From: Bacteroides neonati
Lineage (GTDB): Bacteria; Bacteroidota; Bacteroidia; Bacteroidales; Bacteroidaceae
Length of the DNA: 64,000 bases
Reading direction: 5' to 3'
NCBI RefSeq assembly: GCF_000499785.1
Contig: NZ_HG726020.1
Coordinates: 124,001-188,000 of the forward strand
Shown: positions 8,129 to 16,605 of the stretch, in pieces
How the letters are laid out: each line of letters begins with the position of its first letter
Position numbering within the stretch: position 1 is the stretch's first letter
Position numbers and translations under genes: made by a program
Notes under the pieces: generated by a model
What the model was told of the DNA's origin: nothing
The model's input: only the letters and a program-made list of their open reading frames with translations
The model's database searches: none

Positions 8129-9400
8129 TCATAATTGTATTTCTGATTCATAGCCTTTAGGATAATTCATTACTTTAACTAAATTTTTATCTCCAGAAAA
8201 AACAATACCATTAGGGGTATTAGTTGCTACAGTTATTAATGAATTGGCATCTATAACTGACTTTCTAATCAAAGGAGAAGCAATCTCTAATTTACCTTGT
8301 ATATTATTATTACATAATTTTAGTTCATCTATTAAATCGGTTGCAGACAGATACAAGCTAGAGATACTTTTATTAGTTAAAAGCTGAATGCATTTCAATT
8401 CATTATTACAAAATCTAGAATCACTTATATGGCATTCTGTTAATACTAAGTAAGAGCAATTCTTTAAGATACATTCTTTTATAGTACAGCTTATAAAATT
8501 GCAGTTGTTGCTATTTTCAAATATTACATTATTAAATGTACAACTTGTAAAGAATCTATTACCGAGATTTTTTATAACCTGTTCCCTGAAGTGAACTTTT
8601 TGAAAACTAAACGTCTCATTATTGAAGGTATCATTTAATAAAAGCGTAAGTATTATGTTGTATAATTCATCATTTATTTGTTCTCTAGGGTATCTTGATA
8701 GAAAATTTAGATATATTTTTGCGACAATAGCCCTATATCTCTCCTCATCATCTTCTTTTACCAACTGGAAAAGAGCATAAGCTCCACCAATAGCAATACC
8801 TACATTATCACTATTAAGATAACCAATAGCATCACCAAAACGCTTATCATTATTATTATTAACAGCTATATCAGCTTGTTTCTTGGCTGTACCAGCTTGG
8901 ATTCTAGCTATATCATTCTGCCTAGTCTGCTCTTTAATACGTTTACTATTGAGATATAGACCATATATAGCACCACAGCCACCTATACAAGTTAACAACA
9001 CAGTAAGTAATTGTCCATTTGCATCTTTGGTGACTCCATAAAAATGGCAAGCAATATCATTGAAATATAGGATAATGAATACAATGGATAGCCCGAATAA
9101 CGATATCAGTATATATAAATATTTTGAGGTAATTCTATTCGTAGGTATTATCCCTTCTACTGTTTTTGTACTAGATTCTCTGGCGGATTCAATTATTTTA
9201 TCTTTTGAATTCTTCCTATTAATATCAAACTTAGCCCTTGCTTTATCAAATAAATAAGAACAAGACATAACACCACCTAGTAGTATAATGAATGCTTCTT
9301 CTGGCATAACCTGTCCGCTACAAAATATAATAAGACCGCAATAAGCAACAAAACCAAGGAGTATAAAAGTAAAAGGCAAAAGAGCCGTATCATTTTTCAT
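8129..9400 (-). CDS. Membrane protein with pentapeptide-like repeat domain, possible phage cargo gene
   Basis: A 423-residue protein with four predicted membrane segments in two pairs (about residues 8-30, 34-50, 93-112 and 127-147). A short coiled coil follows, then RFGDAIGYLNSDNVGIAIGGAYAL, a block often seen before pentapeptide repeats. The C-terminal half has short repeats with N, C, F and L at regular spacing (CTFNNVIFENSNNCNF, CTIKECILKNCS). It is a lone leftward gene between rightward phage genes, the usual place of a lysogenic cargo (moron) gene. Such membrane/pentapeptide proteins often act in exclusion or abortive infection, but that is only inference. The stop is TGA, followed in frame by TGA-TAG four codons later. 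Confidence 0.6.
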   Translation of the reverse strand: MKNDTALLPFTFILLGFVAYCGLIIFCSGQVMPEEAFIILLGGVMSCSYLFDKARAKFDINRKNSKDKIIESARESSTKTVEGIIPTNRITSKYLYILISLFGLSIVFIILYFNDIACHFYGVTKDANGQLLTVLLTCIGGCGAIYGLYLNSKRIKEQTRQNDIARIQAGTAKKQADIAVNNNNDKRFGDAIGYLNSDNVGIAIGGAYALFQLVKEDDEERYRAIVAKIYLNFLSRYPREQINDELYNIILTLLLNDTFNNETFSFQKVHFREQVIKNLGNRFFTSCTFNNVIFENSNNCNFISCTIKECILKNCSYLVLTECHISDSRFCNNELKCIQLLTNKSISSLYLSATDLIDELKLCNNNIQGKLEIASPLIRKSVIDANSLITVATNTPNGIVFSGDKNLVKVMNYPKGYESEIQL

Positions 9401-9563
9401 AATGTATATATATTTATTTGGGGCAAAAATAATGAATTACATTATATCAGCCATATATTATGCAGAATCATTTCTTCAAAAGTAAAAAGTCACACCTAGG
9501 AACACCATAAAGTCTAATTTTAAAAATTCCGTACATTTATTATGAAAAGTAAAATAATTTCAC

Positions 9564-9571
9564 TATCTTTG
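9564..9571 (+). promoter_or_regulatory. Promoter -7 element before a long phage leader
   Basis: TATCTTTG matches the Bacteroidota -7 consensus TAnnTTTG exactly. The -33 element is weak. Transcription would start near 9578, more than 300 bases before the helicase start codon, so the transcript would carry the structured region described next. Confidence 0.5.
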
Positions 9572-9577
9572 TATTAT

Positions 9578-9890
9578 CGAAAATGAGATAAGACCGACTT
9601 CGGAATCTTATCGAAAATCTCCCCTAAAGTCCAATTCTTCACCAAAGGCTATCTATCATACGAAATAAGCTACAGAATTGAGATTCTATCAATAATTTTA
9701 AAGATTAGGTTAATAAGTAGTAGGATATTGAGCGTAGCGATACGCTCTTTATTTTATACCGACCATTACTTTTTTCTTCAAAGCTCCTATTATTAGACGC
9801 GAAAAAGTAATATCGACCAGAAGCATCTTTAAAATCAGATTTTCTTACCGCAAAGATATTATTTCAAAAAACAAAACTTTATCTATTACT
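9578..9890 (+). ncRNA. Structured leader or small RNA upstream of the phage helicase
   Basis: This non-coding stretch lies between two divergent genes. Several nested or adjacent inverted repeats are visible: GATAAGA/TCTTATC (9587-9593 with 9606-9612), an outer pair ATTTTAAAGAT/ATCTTTAAAAT (9695-9705 with 9825-9835), an inner pair ATTACTTTTT/AAAAAGTAAT (9765-9774 with 9802-9811), and a GCGA-loop hairpin (9730-9747) followed by T-rich sequence. The word TTATCGAAAAT occurs twice around the first hairpin. It could be an attenuated leader, a free small RNA ending near 9752, or part of a replication origin. No known RNA family is recognised. Confidence 0.45.
9730..9756 (+). terminator. Intrinsic terminator or attenuator in the helicase leader
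   Basis: A 7-bp stem GAGCGTA/TACGCTC closed by a GCGA tetraloop is followed by TTTATTTTAT. It lies after the 9564 promoter and before the helicase gene, so it would end a short RNA or attenuate transcription into the helicase. Confidence 0.6.
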
Positions 9891-9891
9891 T

Positions 9892-11649
9892 ATGAACCTA
9901 GAAGTTATCAATGGTGGCAATGCTCGTTATTTGAGCGAATTAGACAAATTCAAAGATGGTATTCCTTTGGGAATTATAAACAAGACTAAAACAGATGTAG
10001 GTGGTACGTATTGTGCCATTAACTGTAGTTCCAATTATATAGTAGTATGTCCTTTTAAAGACCTAGTAGATAGCATTGGAGCAGATAAAAACAACAAGTA
10101 TGAGGTATTTAAATGCTATGGTGGTATAAGAGAGTACCAGTTTAAGAAGTATCTAAAGGAACATACAACATATAAAATAGCTGTAACCTATGATAGTTTG
10201 CCCAAATTAGTTAGATGGTTGGGTAGCACAGACGGCTGGAAGATATTAGTCGATGAATATCATTTGATTCTGGAAGATATGGATTTTAGATACGATGCCA
10301 TTAATGGCTTAATGGATGAAGTGCAGAAATTCAATCATTATTCCTTTTTATCAGCTACTCCGATGGATGTAGAATTTGAAATAGACTTCCTAAAGAATAT
10401 GCCACATTATAAAGTCGAATGGTCAAACTATATGAAGGTTAACACACTACGATTTAAAGCAAGCAAACTAACTAAAGGATTGGCGAGATTTATTCAAATA
10501 TACTTAGATGAAGGGATACAAATGCCCGATATTCAAGGAGAGGTACAGGAAGTTGAAGAACTATATATCTTTATTAACTCTGTAAAAAGTATTAAACAGA
10601 TTATTGATACCTTAAAACTTAATCCAGATGAAGTAAAGATATGCTGTGCAGATAGAAATAGGAATAGGCTATTATTAGGAGAATATAAAGCAGAACCCGT
10701 ATGTAATCCTAATAAAAAGATTAACTTCTTTACAAAAAAATGCTTTCAAGGATGTAATCTATTTACTAATAATGGGCTGGTAATAGTAGCTAGTGATGGT
10801 AATAAAGAACATACGCTGGTAGACGTATCTACTGCAATGGAACAAATAGCAGGTAGAATTAGAACGAATGAAGAATACCAGAATATCTTTAGAAATTCAA
10901 TTATTCATATATTTTCTACCAATAATAAAATTCTTACAGATGAAGAGTTTGAACTGATAATAAATGAGAAGGAGCTAGAAGCTAGCAATCTACTATCATT
11001 ACAGAATAAAGCTACAGAAGAAGAATTAAAGGTACTGATTGATAAGCTGGATGTAGAATCGGATATAGTATCTGTAATCAATGGTAGATTGGTCTATAAC
11101 CATCTTAAAAAGCAATCCTTCATTTATAAACAGGAATTACGAAAGTCATATAAAAATGGTCTTACAATTAGGGCTAAGTTTGCCGATTCCGATAAATTTG
11201 TTCTTAGTGACCAGAAGGATTGGGATGATTTTAATATTAAAATGGCTAAAGCAATAACTGTTAGCTATGAGCAGCTATTAAAAGACTATCTGGATAAGCC
11301 AAATGAATCTTATGAACTTGAATATCCCGAATTTCCACTTATAAAGAAATATCTAAGTGAAACCGAAATGAATACTCTTAGATGGAATAAAGAAACGATG
11401 GTTAAAGCAGCAGAAGATAAGAAACTGCTAGATAAAGTATATTTAGCTGTATATCAGAAAGGATTCATTACTAATAAGGAGCTAAAAGCCCGATTTAAAG
11501 CTGAATTTGATAGATTAAATATCGGGTTATCACCTAAAGCATCATTGATAGAACAATGTAATCTGTACGGAGTAAAACAGTGTAGTAAGTTTATAGATGG
11601 TAAAGCAGTAAAAGGATATGAACTAGATAAGCTAACTCTCATTTTTTAA
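9892..11649 (+). CDS. Phage superfamily 2-like helicase with degenerate P-loop
   Basis: A 585-residue protein. The first 300 residues look like a DEAD/DEAH-type motor: a loop NKTKTDVGGTYCAI in the Walker A place, VAVTYDSL-like strands, ILVDEYH as Walker B/motif II, and SFLSATPM as motif III. Later AMEQIAGRIRTNEEY matches the arginine-rich motif VI. The Walker A loop lacks the usual GK(S/T) lysine. The last 250 residues are helical and unfamiliar. Related proteins in Bacteroidales phages and plasmids are thought to act in replication or origin opening. It is preceded by a long structured leader. Confidence 0.65.
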   Translation: MNLEVINGGNARYLSELDKFKDGIPLGIINKTKTDVGGTYCAINCSSNYIVVCPFKDLVDSIGADKNNKYEVFKCYGGIREYQFKKYLKEHTTYKIAVTYDSLPKLVRWLGSTDGWKILVDEYHLILEDMDFRYDAINGLMDEVQKFNHYSFLSATPMDVEFEIDFLKNMPHYKVEWSNYMKVNTLRFKASKLTKGLARFIQIYLDEGIQMPDIQGEVQEVEELYIFINSVKSIKQIIDTLKLNPDEVKICCADRNRNRLLLGEYKAEPVCNPNKKINFFTKKCFQGCNLFTNNGLVIVASDGNKEHTLVDVSTAMEQIAGRIRTNEEYQNIFRNSIIHIFSTNNKILTDEEFELIINEKELEASNLLSLQNKATEEELKVLIDKLDVESDIVSVINGRLVYNHLKKQSFIYKQELRKSYKNGLTIRAKFADSDKFVLSDQKDWDDFNIKMAKAITVSYEQLLKDYLDKPNESYELEYPEFPLIKKYLSETEMNTLRWNKETMVKAAEDKKLLDKVYLAVYQKGFITNKELKARFKAEFDRLNIGLSPKASLIEQCNLYGVKQCSKFIDGKAVKGYELDKLTLIF

Positions 11650-11662
11650 ATAATACATAATT

Positions 11663-11791
11663 ATGATTTACATTACACTAATTTCAGCAGCGTTACTGCT
11701 AACTTACCTAGTACGCTTTACTGTCAAAGAAATTAAGCAGCATATTACAAAAGAAGCAGATAGAGTTATTAAAGAGATAAATAAACAATAA
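11663..11791 (+). CDS. Small single-pass membrane protein
   Basis: A 42-residue open frame directly after the helicase. One hydrophobic segment (MIYITLISAALLLTYLVRF) is followed by a charged, amphipathic tail rich in K and E. It begins 13 bases after the helicase stop, so it is probably co-transcribed. Size and topology fit a small holin-like or inner-membrane phage peptide, but there is no family signature. Confidence 0.5.
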   Translation: MIYITLISAALLLTYLVRFTVKEIKQHITKEADRVIKEINKQ

Positions 11792-11875
11792 ATCATAGCC
11801 TGTAAATGATAATGGCAATGAATATGATAATGAAATATGTGATATGAGACACAGGCTAGCTTAACCACTAGCCAA

Positions 11876-12370
11876 ATGAATAAATTTACCGAATCAGAAC
11901 TAAAGGGACGTAATATACTAAAGTCCTTCCTAGACCAAGTAGGAGCAACTAATCAAATGCCTACAGAAGATGAATATAATCCAGTAGATTATTACTTTAC
12001 ATATAAAGAGAAAAAAGTAGTGGCTGAAATAAAGTGTAGGGATATTAAGTATTTGAATTATCCTACACATTTGATGGAAGTATCCAAGTATAATGCCCTA
12101 ATGAAAGATAAGCAGAATAAACAATTAGATACTGCATACTATATAAACTTCTTTGGGGAGAATATCGCTTATTGGTATTCCAATAGCACTATCAGAAAGT
12201 ATGCTACAGAAGATATCAAATACTGCAATAGGACTACAGCAGAGAATAGAGGGCGTACCAATAAGAGCGTACTACTGATACCTACAGATAAGGCTCAGAT
12301 ATTTATTAGGAAAAACGGTATATGGAGTAATGGAAGTTTAGAAGAAATTCGTACATTTGCATCAAACTAA
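11876..12370 (+). CDS. PD-(D/E)XK nuclease-like phage protein
   Basis: A 164-residue protein. The block NPVDYYFTYKEKKVVAEIKCRD has the order aspartate, beta strand, E-I-K that defines the PD-(D/E)XK nuclease core, and a preceding helix carries a glutamate. This suggests a Holliday-junction-resolvase or restriction-like DNA nuclease, possibly serving recombination next to the helicase. An inverted repeat TAGCCTGT/ACAGGCTA lies in the 85-base gap before it. It ends in TAA 11 bases before the next gene. Substrate and role are inferred. Confidence 0.6.
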   Translation: MNKFTESELKGRNILKSFLDQVGATNQMPTEDEYNPVDYYFTYKEKKVVAEIKCRDIKYLNYPTHLMEVSKYNALMKDKQNKQLDTAYYINFFGENIAYWYSNSTIRKYATEDIKYCNRTTAENRGRTNKSVLLIPTDKAQIFIRKNGIWSNGSLEEIRTFASN

Positions 12371-12381
12371 TTTCAAATACG

Positions 12382-12903
12382 ATGACAAACTGGCAATATT
12401 TTCCTATGTGTGATACTACACCTAAGCATTTACAAGAAATAGTGAATGTTTTCAAAAGTTACGAATCACAAATACATACAGATGGGAGTAATCCACAAAA
12501 AAGAAAAAGCAATGAAGTATTGGGTCTAATATCTTCAAGTTTAGTAAAATTGGGATACGAAGTAGAAGGCAAACAAAAGAGTTCGATAGGCATCCCCGTT
12601 TTATTTGGTAAGAATGATAAAATTGACAAATCATTTAATGCCGATGCATATAATCAAGATTTAAGAACTGTAATTGAAGTAGAAGCTGGTACAGCAACCG
12701 CCAATAATGGTTTTTTAAAAGACTTAATTCAAGCTTGCCTTATGCATAATACCGACTACCTAGTCATAGCCGTTTGTAATGAATACAAGCATAAAGTAGC
12801 AATAAACAAAGATTTTGATAAAGTTACAACTATGTTAAACACAATTTATATATCACAGAAACTTAAGCTCCCCCTTAAAGGAGTCTTAATTATTGGATAT
12901 TAG
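12382..12903 (+). CDS. Conserved protein with restriction-endonuclease-like core
   Basis: A 173-residue protein. The central block RTVIEVEAGTATANNGFLKDLIQA, followed by DYLVIAV and the C-terminal LPLKGVLIIGY, is a pattern seen in many bacterial and mobile-element proteins of unknown function. The acidic strand E-V-E-A-G followed by a helix resembles restriction-endonuclease folds, and a serine-rich N-terminal region may bind DNA. It follows another nuclease-like gene by 11 bases, so the two may act together. The stop is TAG. Confidence 0.5.
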   Translation: MTNWQYFPMCDTTPKHLQEIVNVFKSYESQIHTDGSNPQKRKSNEVLGLISSSLVKLGYEVEGKQKSSIGIPVLFGKNDKIDKSFNADAYNQDLRTVIEVEAGTATANNGFLKDLIQACLMHNTDYLVIAVCNEYKHKVAINKDFDKVTTMLNTIYISQKLKLPLKGVLIIGY

Positions 12904-12935
12904 AACTGTGTTGCTCATCGAAAGAGAACAAAAGA

Positions 12936-12968
12936 CCCACTTAGATTAAGTTCTAGGTGGGCTTTATT
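12936..12968. terminator. Intrinsic terminator between convergent phage genes
   Basis: Arms CCCACTTAG and CTAGGTGGG (9 bp, one G-T pair) enclose an 8-base loop and are followed by CTTTATT. It serves the rightward nuclease-like gene and, read the other way, the end of the leftward integrase. Confidence 0.75.
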
Positions 12969-12972
12969 GCTA

Positions 12973-14697
12973 CTACGGAATATGCCGTTCCAATTCCTCA
13001 TTAGCATATTCCTGCTGCCATAATTGGCTTAAATCGTCTGCATCCGTTATTTCTTGGGGAGAAATCGACAGTCCTAATTCAATCACTTTTTGCTGATATA
13101 TCTGATAAAGCGTAAAATCTATATAATGTTTAGCGATGTTCCAGATAATAGCATCCAATGCACCCGTTCTATCGTATAGTACCGATTTATCAATTTCATC
13201 AAGAAATTCCTTAACCTTATTCGTACGCTTAGTATCTTTGATAGTTTTGATAGCTTCTTGTGTTTCAGCCAAGTCATAAATATTAATTCCTTGACTTTGT
13301 AGCTTACTTAATTTCAAAAGGCTGGATTCCGCAAACAAATAGTCCAAAACCTTAATCTTTTGTTTTGATTTACCTATAGATTTATTGGTTTGAGCACTAG
13401 TAGAATCTCTATCTGCTTCCTTTTCTAGCATCAATAGAGCAGCATCCTCAGATGAAAGCCTTATATACTTCTTAAAAGACCTTTCATCATTATGCCCTGT
13501 AATCTTCATTATAATATTGCTATCGTAACCGCGCTTTAGCATATTAGAAACAAAGGAACGTCTAGCCGTATGTGTACCAATCAATTCATAAGCTTTAACA
13601 CGCTCTGTAATGACTTTACCTCCCCTATCCTCTGTTACATTGTGCATCCGAGTAATACCTGCTTTCTTACCAATGTTCTTCAAATAATTCAAAGCGGTTT
13701 GATTGGTAAATATCGGAAACTGGCACTCATATTTATTAAGTATTTCTAAAGCTATTGGTAGCAGAGGTATTGATACTTTATGAGTTTTCTTCTCTTGTAC
13801 AATCTCAATAACCTTACCATTGGGAGCATCCTTTATAAGACCGTCATTTATCGACTGTGTATCTGCAAAACGTTGCCCAATCCAACATTGCAGGACAAAC
13901 AGGTCTCTAACCTGCTCTTCCATCCCTGTAAGCTCTAAAGCATAGATACGATTAATTTCTTCTTCCGTTAAGTATATTTCATTATCATCACCTTGCCTGC
14001 TTTGAGGCTTCTTATACTTATCAAGATTAGCTTCACGAATATCAATTAAGCCTTGTTGCTCCGCTCTCCTAAGAATACATATTATCTTTTCTACTTTATT
14101 ACCTACAGTAGTTGTTTTGGTGGTTTTACCATTACCGACATCTTTATTAAAAAGGTATGTCTCATAGTCTTTCAATAGTGGTAGTTTTATCTGGTCAAAG
14201 CTGATAGGATAGTTATTAGCTTCTTTTAGAAAGGTCTCAAAGAACTTGATATGTTTTATATAATCCATCTTAGTACTTTCTTTTACCGTTCTGTCATTGG
14301 TTAAAGCACTACGTAACCAATGTATAGCGTTTACTTCTTGTTTTTTCATATAAGTATCTTTATATATATATTGCTTCAATAACACAATCCCATTGTTTAT
14401 TTCCTCTGGATTAGCACAAAGATATTGCTTATATTGAATAAAATTGTTCTTAATTTCCGATATTTTGTCATTTACTATCGAATTATTAACATTGTCAAGT
14501 TCGGTCAATCGACAGCTAATAAAAGCCTCTTGCTTCTTTTCGTTCCAATGTTCTGGATAGACCTTAACACCAGTGGCAAACTTAACCTGCTTCTTATCTA
14601 TCCTACACACTAAATAAAGATTTGTCGGCTTTTCGCTCTTAGGGTTTCTTAGATTGAAACTAGCCTTTAGCTCATTTATAAACACCTGCCTAATCAT
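12973..14697 (-). CDS. Tyrosine integrase of the prophage
   Basis: A 574-residue recombinase. The N-terminal 100 residues form an arm-binding domain (FINELKASFNLRN, PEHWNEKKQEAF). A SAM-like core-binding domain follows, then the catalytic domain with arginine in IGQRFADTQS, lysine in VQEKKTHKVS, H-x-x-R in GTHTARRSF, histidine in ITGHNDERS and tyrosine in FKKYIRLS, so all catalytic residues are present. About 150 extra residues after the active site are unusual. It would integrate and excise the prophage. Four 13-bp direct repeats lie just upstream of the start. The gene ends in TAG. Confidence 0.93.
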   Translation of the reverse strand: MIRQVFINELKASFNLRNPKSEKPTNLYLVCRIDKKQVKFATGVKVYPEHWNEKKQEAFISCRLTELDNVNNSIVNDKISEIKNNFIQYKQYLCANPEEINNGIVLLKQYIYKDTYMKKQEVNAIHWLRSALTNDRTVKESTKMDYIKHIKFFETFLKEANNYPISFDQIKLPLLKDYETYLFNKDVGNGKTTKTTTVGNKVEKIICILRRAEQQGLIDIREANLDKYKKPQSRQGDDNEIYLTEEEINRIYALELTGMEEQVRDLFVLQCWIGQRFADTQSINDGLIKDAPNGKVIEIVQEKKTHKVSIPLLPIALEILNKYECQFPIFTNQTALNYLKNIGKKAGITRMHNVTEDRGGKVITERVKAYELIGTHTARRSFVSNMLKRGYDSNIIMKITGHNDERSFKKYIRLSSEDAALLMLEKEADRDSTSAQTNKSIGKSKQKIKVLDYLFAESSLLKLSKLQSQGINIYDLAETQEAIKTIKDTKRTNKVKEFLDEIDKSVLYDRTGALDAIIWNIAKHYIDFTLYQIYQQKVIELGLSISPQEITDADDLSQLWQQEYANEELERHIP

Positions 14698-14703
14698 AAC
14701 CTT

Positions 14704-14755
14704 GTTCTTTAATTTGGTTCTTAAATTTGGTTCTTTAAAATGGTTCTTTTAAGGC
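14704..14755. repeat. Four 13-bp direct repeats upstream of the integrase
   Basis: The word GTTCTT begins at 14704, 14717, 14730 and 14743, exactly 13 bases apart, within units close to TTTGGTTCTTTAA. On the integrase strand the repeats read AAGAACC. They start seven bases before the integrase ATG. Such iterons near an integrase are usually arm-type binding sites for integrase or excisionase, or an autoregulatory operator. Confidence 0.6.
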
Positions 14756-14832
14756 AAAATCCACAACAAAAGGGTATACGCACCCCTCTCAGAAGTCGTA
14801 GAACGCATATTGAATGGAAAGATAAGGGCATA

Positions 14833-14867
14833 AAAAAAATGAAGCTTTTCACAAAGCTCCATTTTTC
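14833..14867. terminator. Bidirectional intrinsic terminator near the prophage right edge
   Basis: Arms AATGAAGCTTT and AAAGCTCCATT (one mismatch) with loop TCAC are flanked by eight A on one side and five T on the other, so it can stop transcription from both directions. It separates the integrase from the host phoU side. The stretch 14,756-15,109 otherwise holds only promoter-like motifs; no gene is visible. Confidence 0.7.
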
Positions 14868-14926
14868 AGTTTTCAATAGGTATTAGTTTTTTTTAAGGTA
14901 AAAAGATTGTTTTCAGGATAACGGTG

Positions 14927-14959
14927 CAAATATAGCCTCTTTTGAAGTGATGAACCAAA
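14927..14959 (-). promoter_or_regulatory. Bacteroidota-type promoter facing the integrase
   Basis: On the minus strand TTTG (14956-14959), 21 bases, then TATATTTG (14927-14934) match the -33/-7 consensus. It points towards the integrase, but the terminator at 14,833-14,867 lies in between. It may be a host promoter cut off by integration, or an attenuated integrase promoter. A second TATATTTG on the same strand lies near 15,053-15,060. Confidence 0.5.
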
Positions 14960-15109
14960 TTTAAAAACATGTCATATAACATCTTTTTGATTTTTCTTTA
15001 GTTTTATTATCATTTACATCCAAAATGACTGATACTTACGCGTTACAAGGGGCAAATATAGAACAATTTTCCAAATGCTACTAATTATTGTTTAATAATT
15101 TGCAAATAC

Positions 15110-15799
15110 CTAGTGTGTTGGATAATGTTCTTCTGTCTTTCCACTATGTTTTAACACTTTTGCATCGATAAAGAACACAATCTCTTCGGCAATATTGTTG
15201 ATATGATCGCCCGATCGCTCGAGCTTGCGAAACACACTGACCAAATTCAGGCAAGACAAGATGTTATCTGGGTGCTCCTTAATATACTCTGCCAACACGG
15301 TGGTGGCATCGGCATTGATTTCGTCGAGCAGGTTATCTTTGGCAAATACAGCCGTAGCCAGTTCGATGCTCTCTTCGTTCAGTGCACGTTTGGCGAGTTC
15401 GAGCATAGACAGTGTTTCGGAAGTCATCTCCTCCAGACGCAGACGCTTAAGCAGGTCGGCATCGAGTATAGGCTCTTCGCATCGAAGTACAAAAAGAGCA
15501 ATACCCTCGGCAAAATCTCCCAGACGCTCCAGATTCGTGTTGATCTTCAACATAGCCAGCACAAAACGCAGGTCGATGGCAACGGGGTTATACAGTGCAA
15601 TCACATCTTCTACATCACTATCTATTTTCAGTTCGAAAGCATTGACCCTACGTTCGCGTACAATGACTTGTCTTGCCAGTTCCTTATCAAGCGTCAGCAC
15701 AGCTTCTCCTGCCCTATCCAGTTGATTATAAACCAATGTCCACATTTCATCTACTTCCTTCTTCAGCAACATCAGTTCTGATTCGATAAACTTTACCAT
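15110..15799 (-). CDS. phoU: Phosphate-specific transport accessory protein PhoU
   Basis: A 229-residue all-helical protein with two PhoU repeats, each ending in an E-R-x-G-D-like metal-binding motif (NTNLERLGDFAEGIA and FRKLERSGDHINNIAEEI). PhoU damps Pst transport and keeps the PhoR kinase in its phosphatase state when phosphate is plentiful. It is the last gene of the leftward pstC-pstA-pstB-phoU operon, 47 bases after pstB. Confidence 0.95.
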   Translation of the reverse strand: MVKFIESELMLLKKEVDEMWTLVYNQLDRAGEAVLTLDKELARQVIVRERRVNAFELKIDSDVEDVIALYNPVAIDLRFVLAMLKINTNLERLGDFAEGIALFVLRCEEPILDADLLKRLRLEEMTSETLSMLELAKRALNEESIELATAVFAKDNLLDEINADATTVLAEYIKEHPDNILSCLNLVSVFRKLERSGDHINNIAEEIVFFIDAKVLKHSGKTEEHYPTH

Positions 15800-15846
15800 A
15801 TATTTTTATTTTAAGTTATTATTGTTGTATCATTCTACAAGCAGGA

Positions 15847-16605
15847 CTATCCAAAGCGTCCTGTGATGTAATTCTGCGTTTGTTCTTTCTCCGGATTTGT
15901 AAAGATACGTTTTGTATCGCCATATTCGATCATATTTCCTAAATAAAAGAAAGCGGTCTTGTCGCTTACACGTGCAGCCTGTTGCATATTGTGGGTCACA
16001 ATCACAATCGTATAATCTTTCTTCAGTTCATGAATAAGTTCTTCGACCTTTGCCGTAGAAATGGGATCGAGTGCCGAAGCAGGCTCGTCCATCAACAGCA
16101 CAGAGGGAGATACGGCCATGGCACGAGCAATACAAAGGCGTTGTTGCTGGCCTCCCGAAAGAGCAAAGGCCGACTCTTTGAGCTTGTCCTTCACCTCGTC
16201 CCACAGCGCAGCACCTTTGAGTGTTTCTTCGACACGCTGGCGGATAAACGCATTGTCTTTCACCCCGTTTACGCGCAATCCGTAGGCTACGTTCTCAAAG
16301 ATACTCTTAGGAAACGGATTGGGGCGTTGAAACACCATGCCTACATTTTTGCGAAGTTCATCTACCTCGATATTCTTATCATAGATATTTTGTCCGTCGA
16401 TACGGATCTCTCCCTGTAGCCTGGTAGCGGGAATTAAATCGTTCATCCGGTTAAACAGTCGCAAAAAAGTTGATTTACCACACCCCGATGGGCCGATAAA
16501 GGCAACTACCGACTTTTCCTGAATCTCTATGCTAATTCCTTTCAACGCATGAAAGTCTCCATACCAGAAATTTACATCGCGGGTATCAATCTTACTATTT
16601 TCCAT
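15847..16605 (-). CDS. pstB: Phosphate ABC transporter ATP-binding protein PstB
   Basis: A 252-residue ABC ATPase. Walker A is [12 protein letters not shown], the signature is [14 protein letters not shown], Walker B is [12 protein letters not shown], and the H-loop is IVTHNMQQA. The D-P-I-S-T after Walker B is typical of PstB. It powers phosphate import through PstC and PstA. Its start overlaps the pstA stop by one base, indicating coupled translation. Confidence 0.97.
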   Translation of the reverse strand: MENSKIDTRDVNFWYGDFHALKGISIEIQEKSVVAFIGPSGCGKSTFLRLFNRMNDLIPATRLQGEIRIDGQNIYDKNIEVDELRKNVGMVFQRPNPFPKSIFENVAYGLRVNGVKDNAFIRQRVEETLKGAALWDEVKDKLKESAFALSGGQQQRLCIARAMAVSPSVLLMDEPASALDPISTAKVEELIHELKKDYTIVIVTHNMQQAARVSDKTAFFYLGNMIEYGDTKRIFTNPEKEQTQNYITGRFG

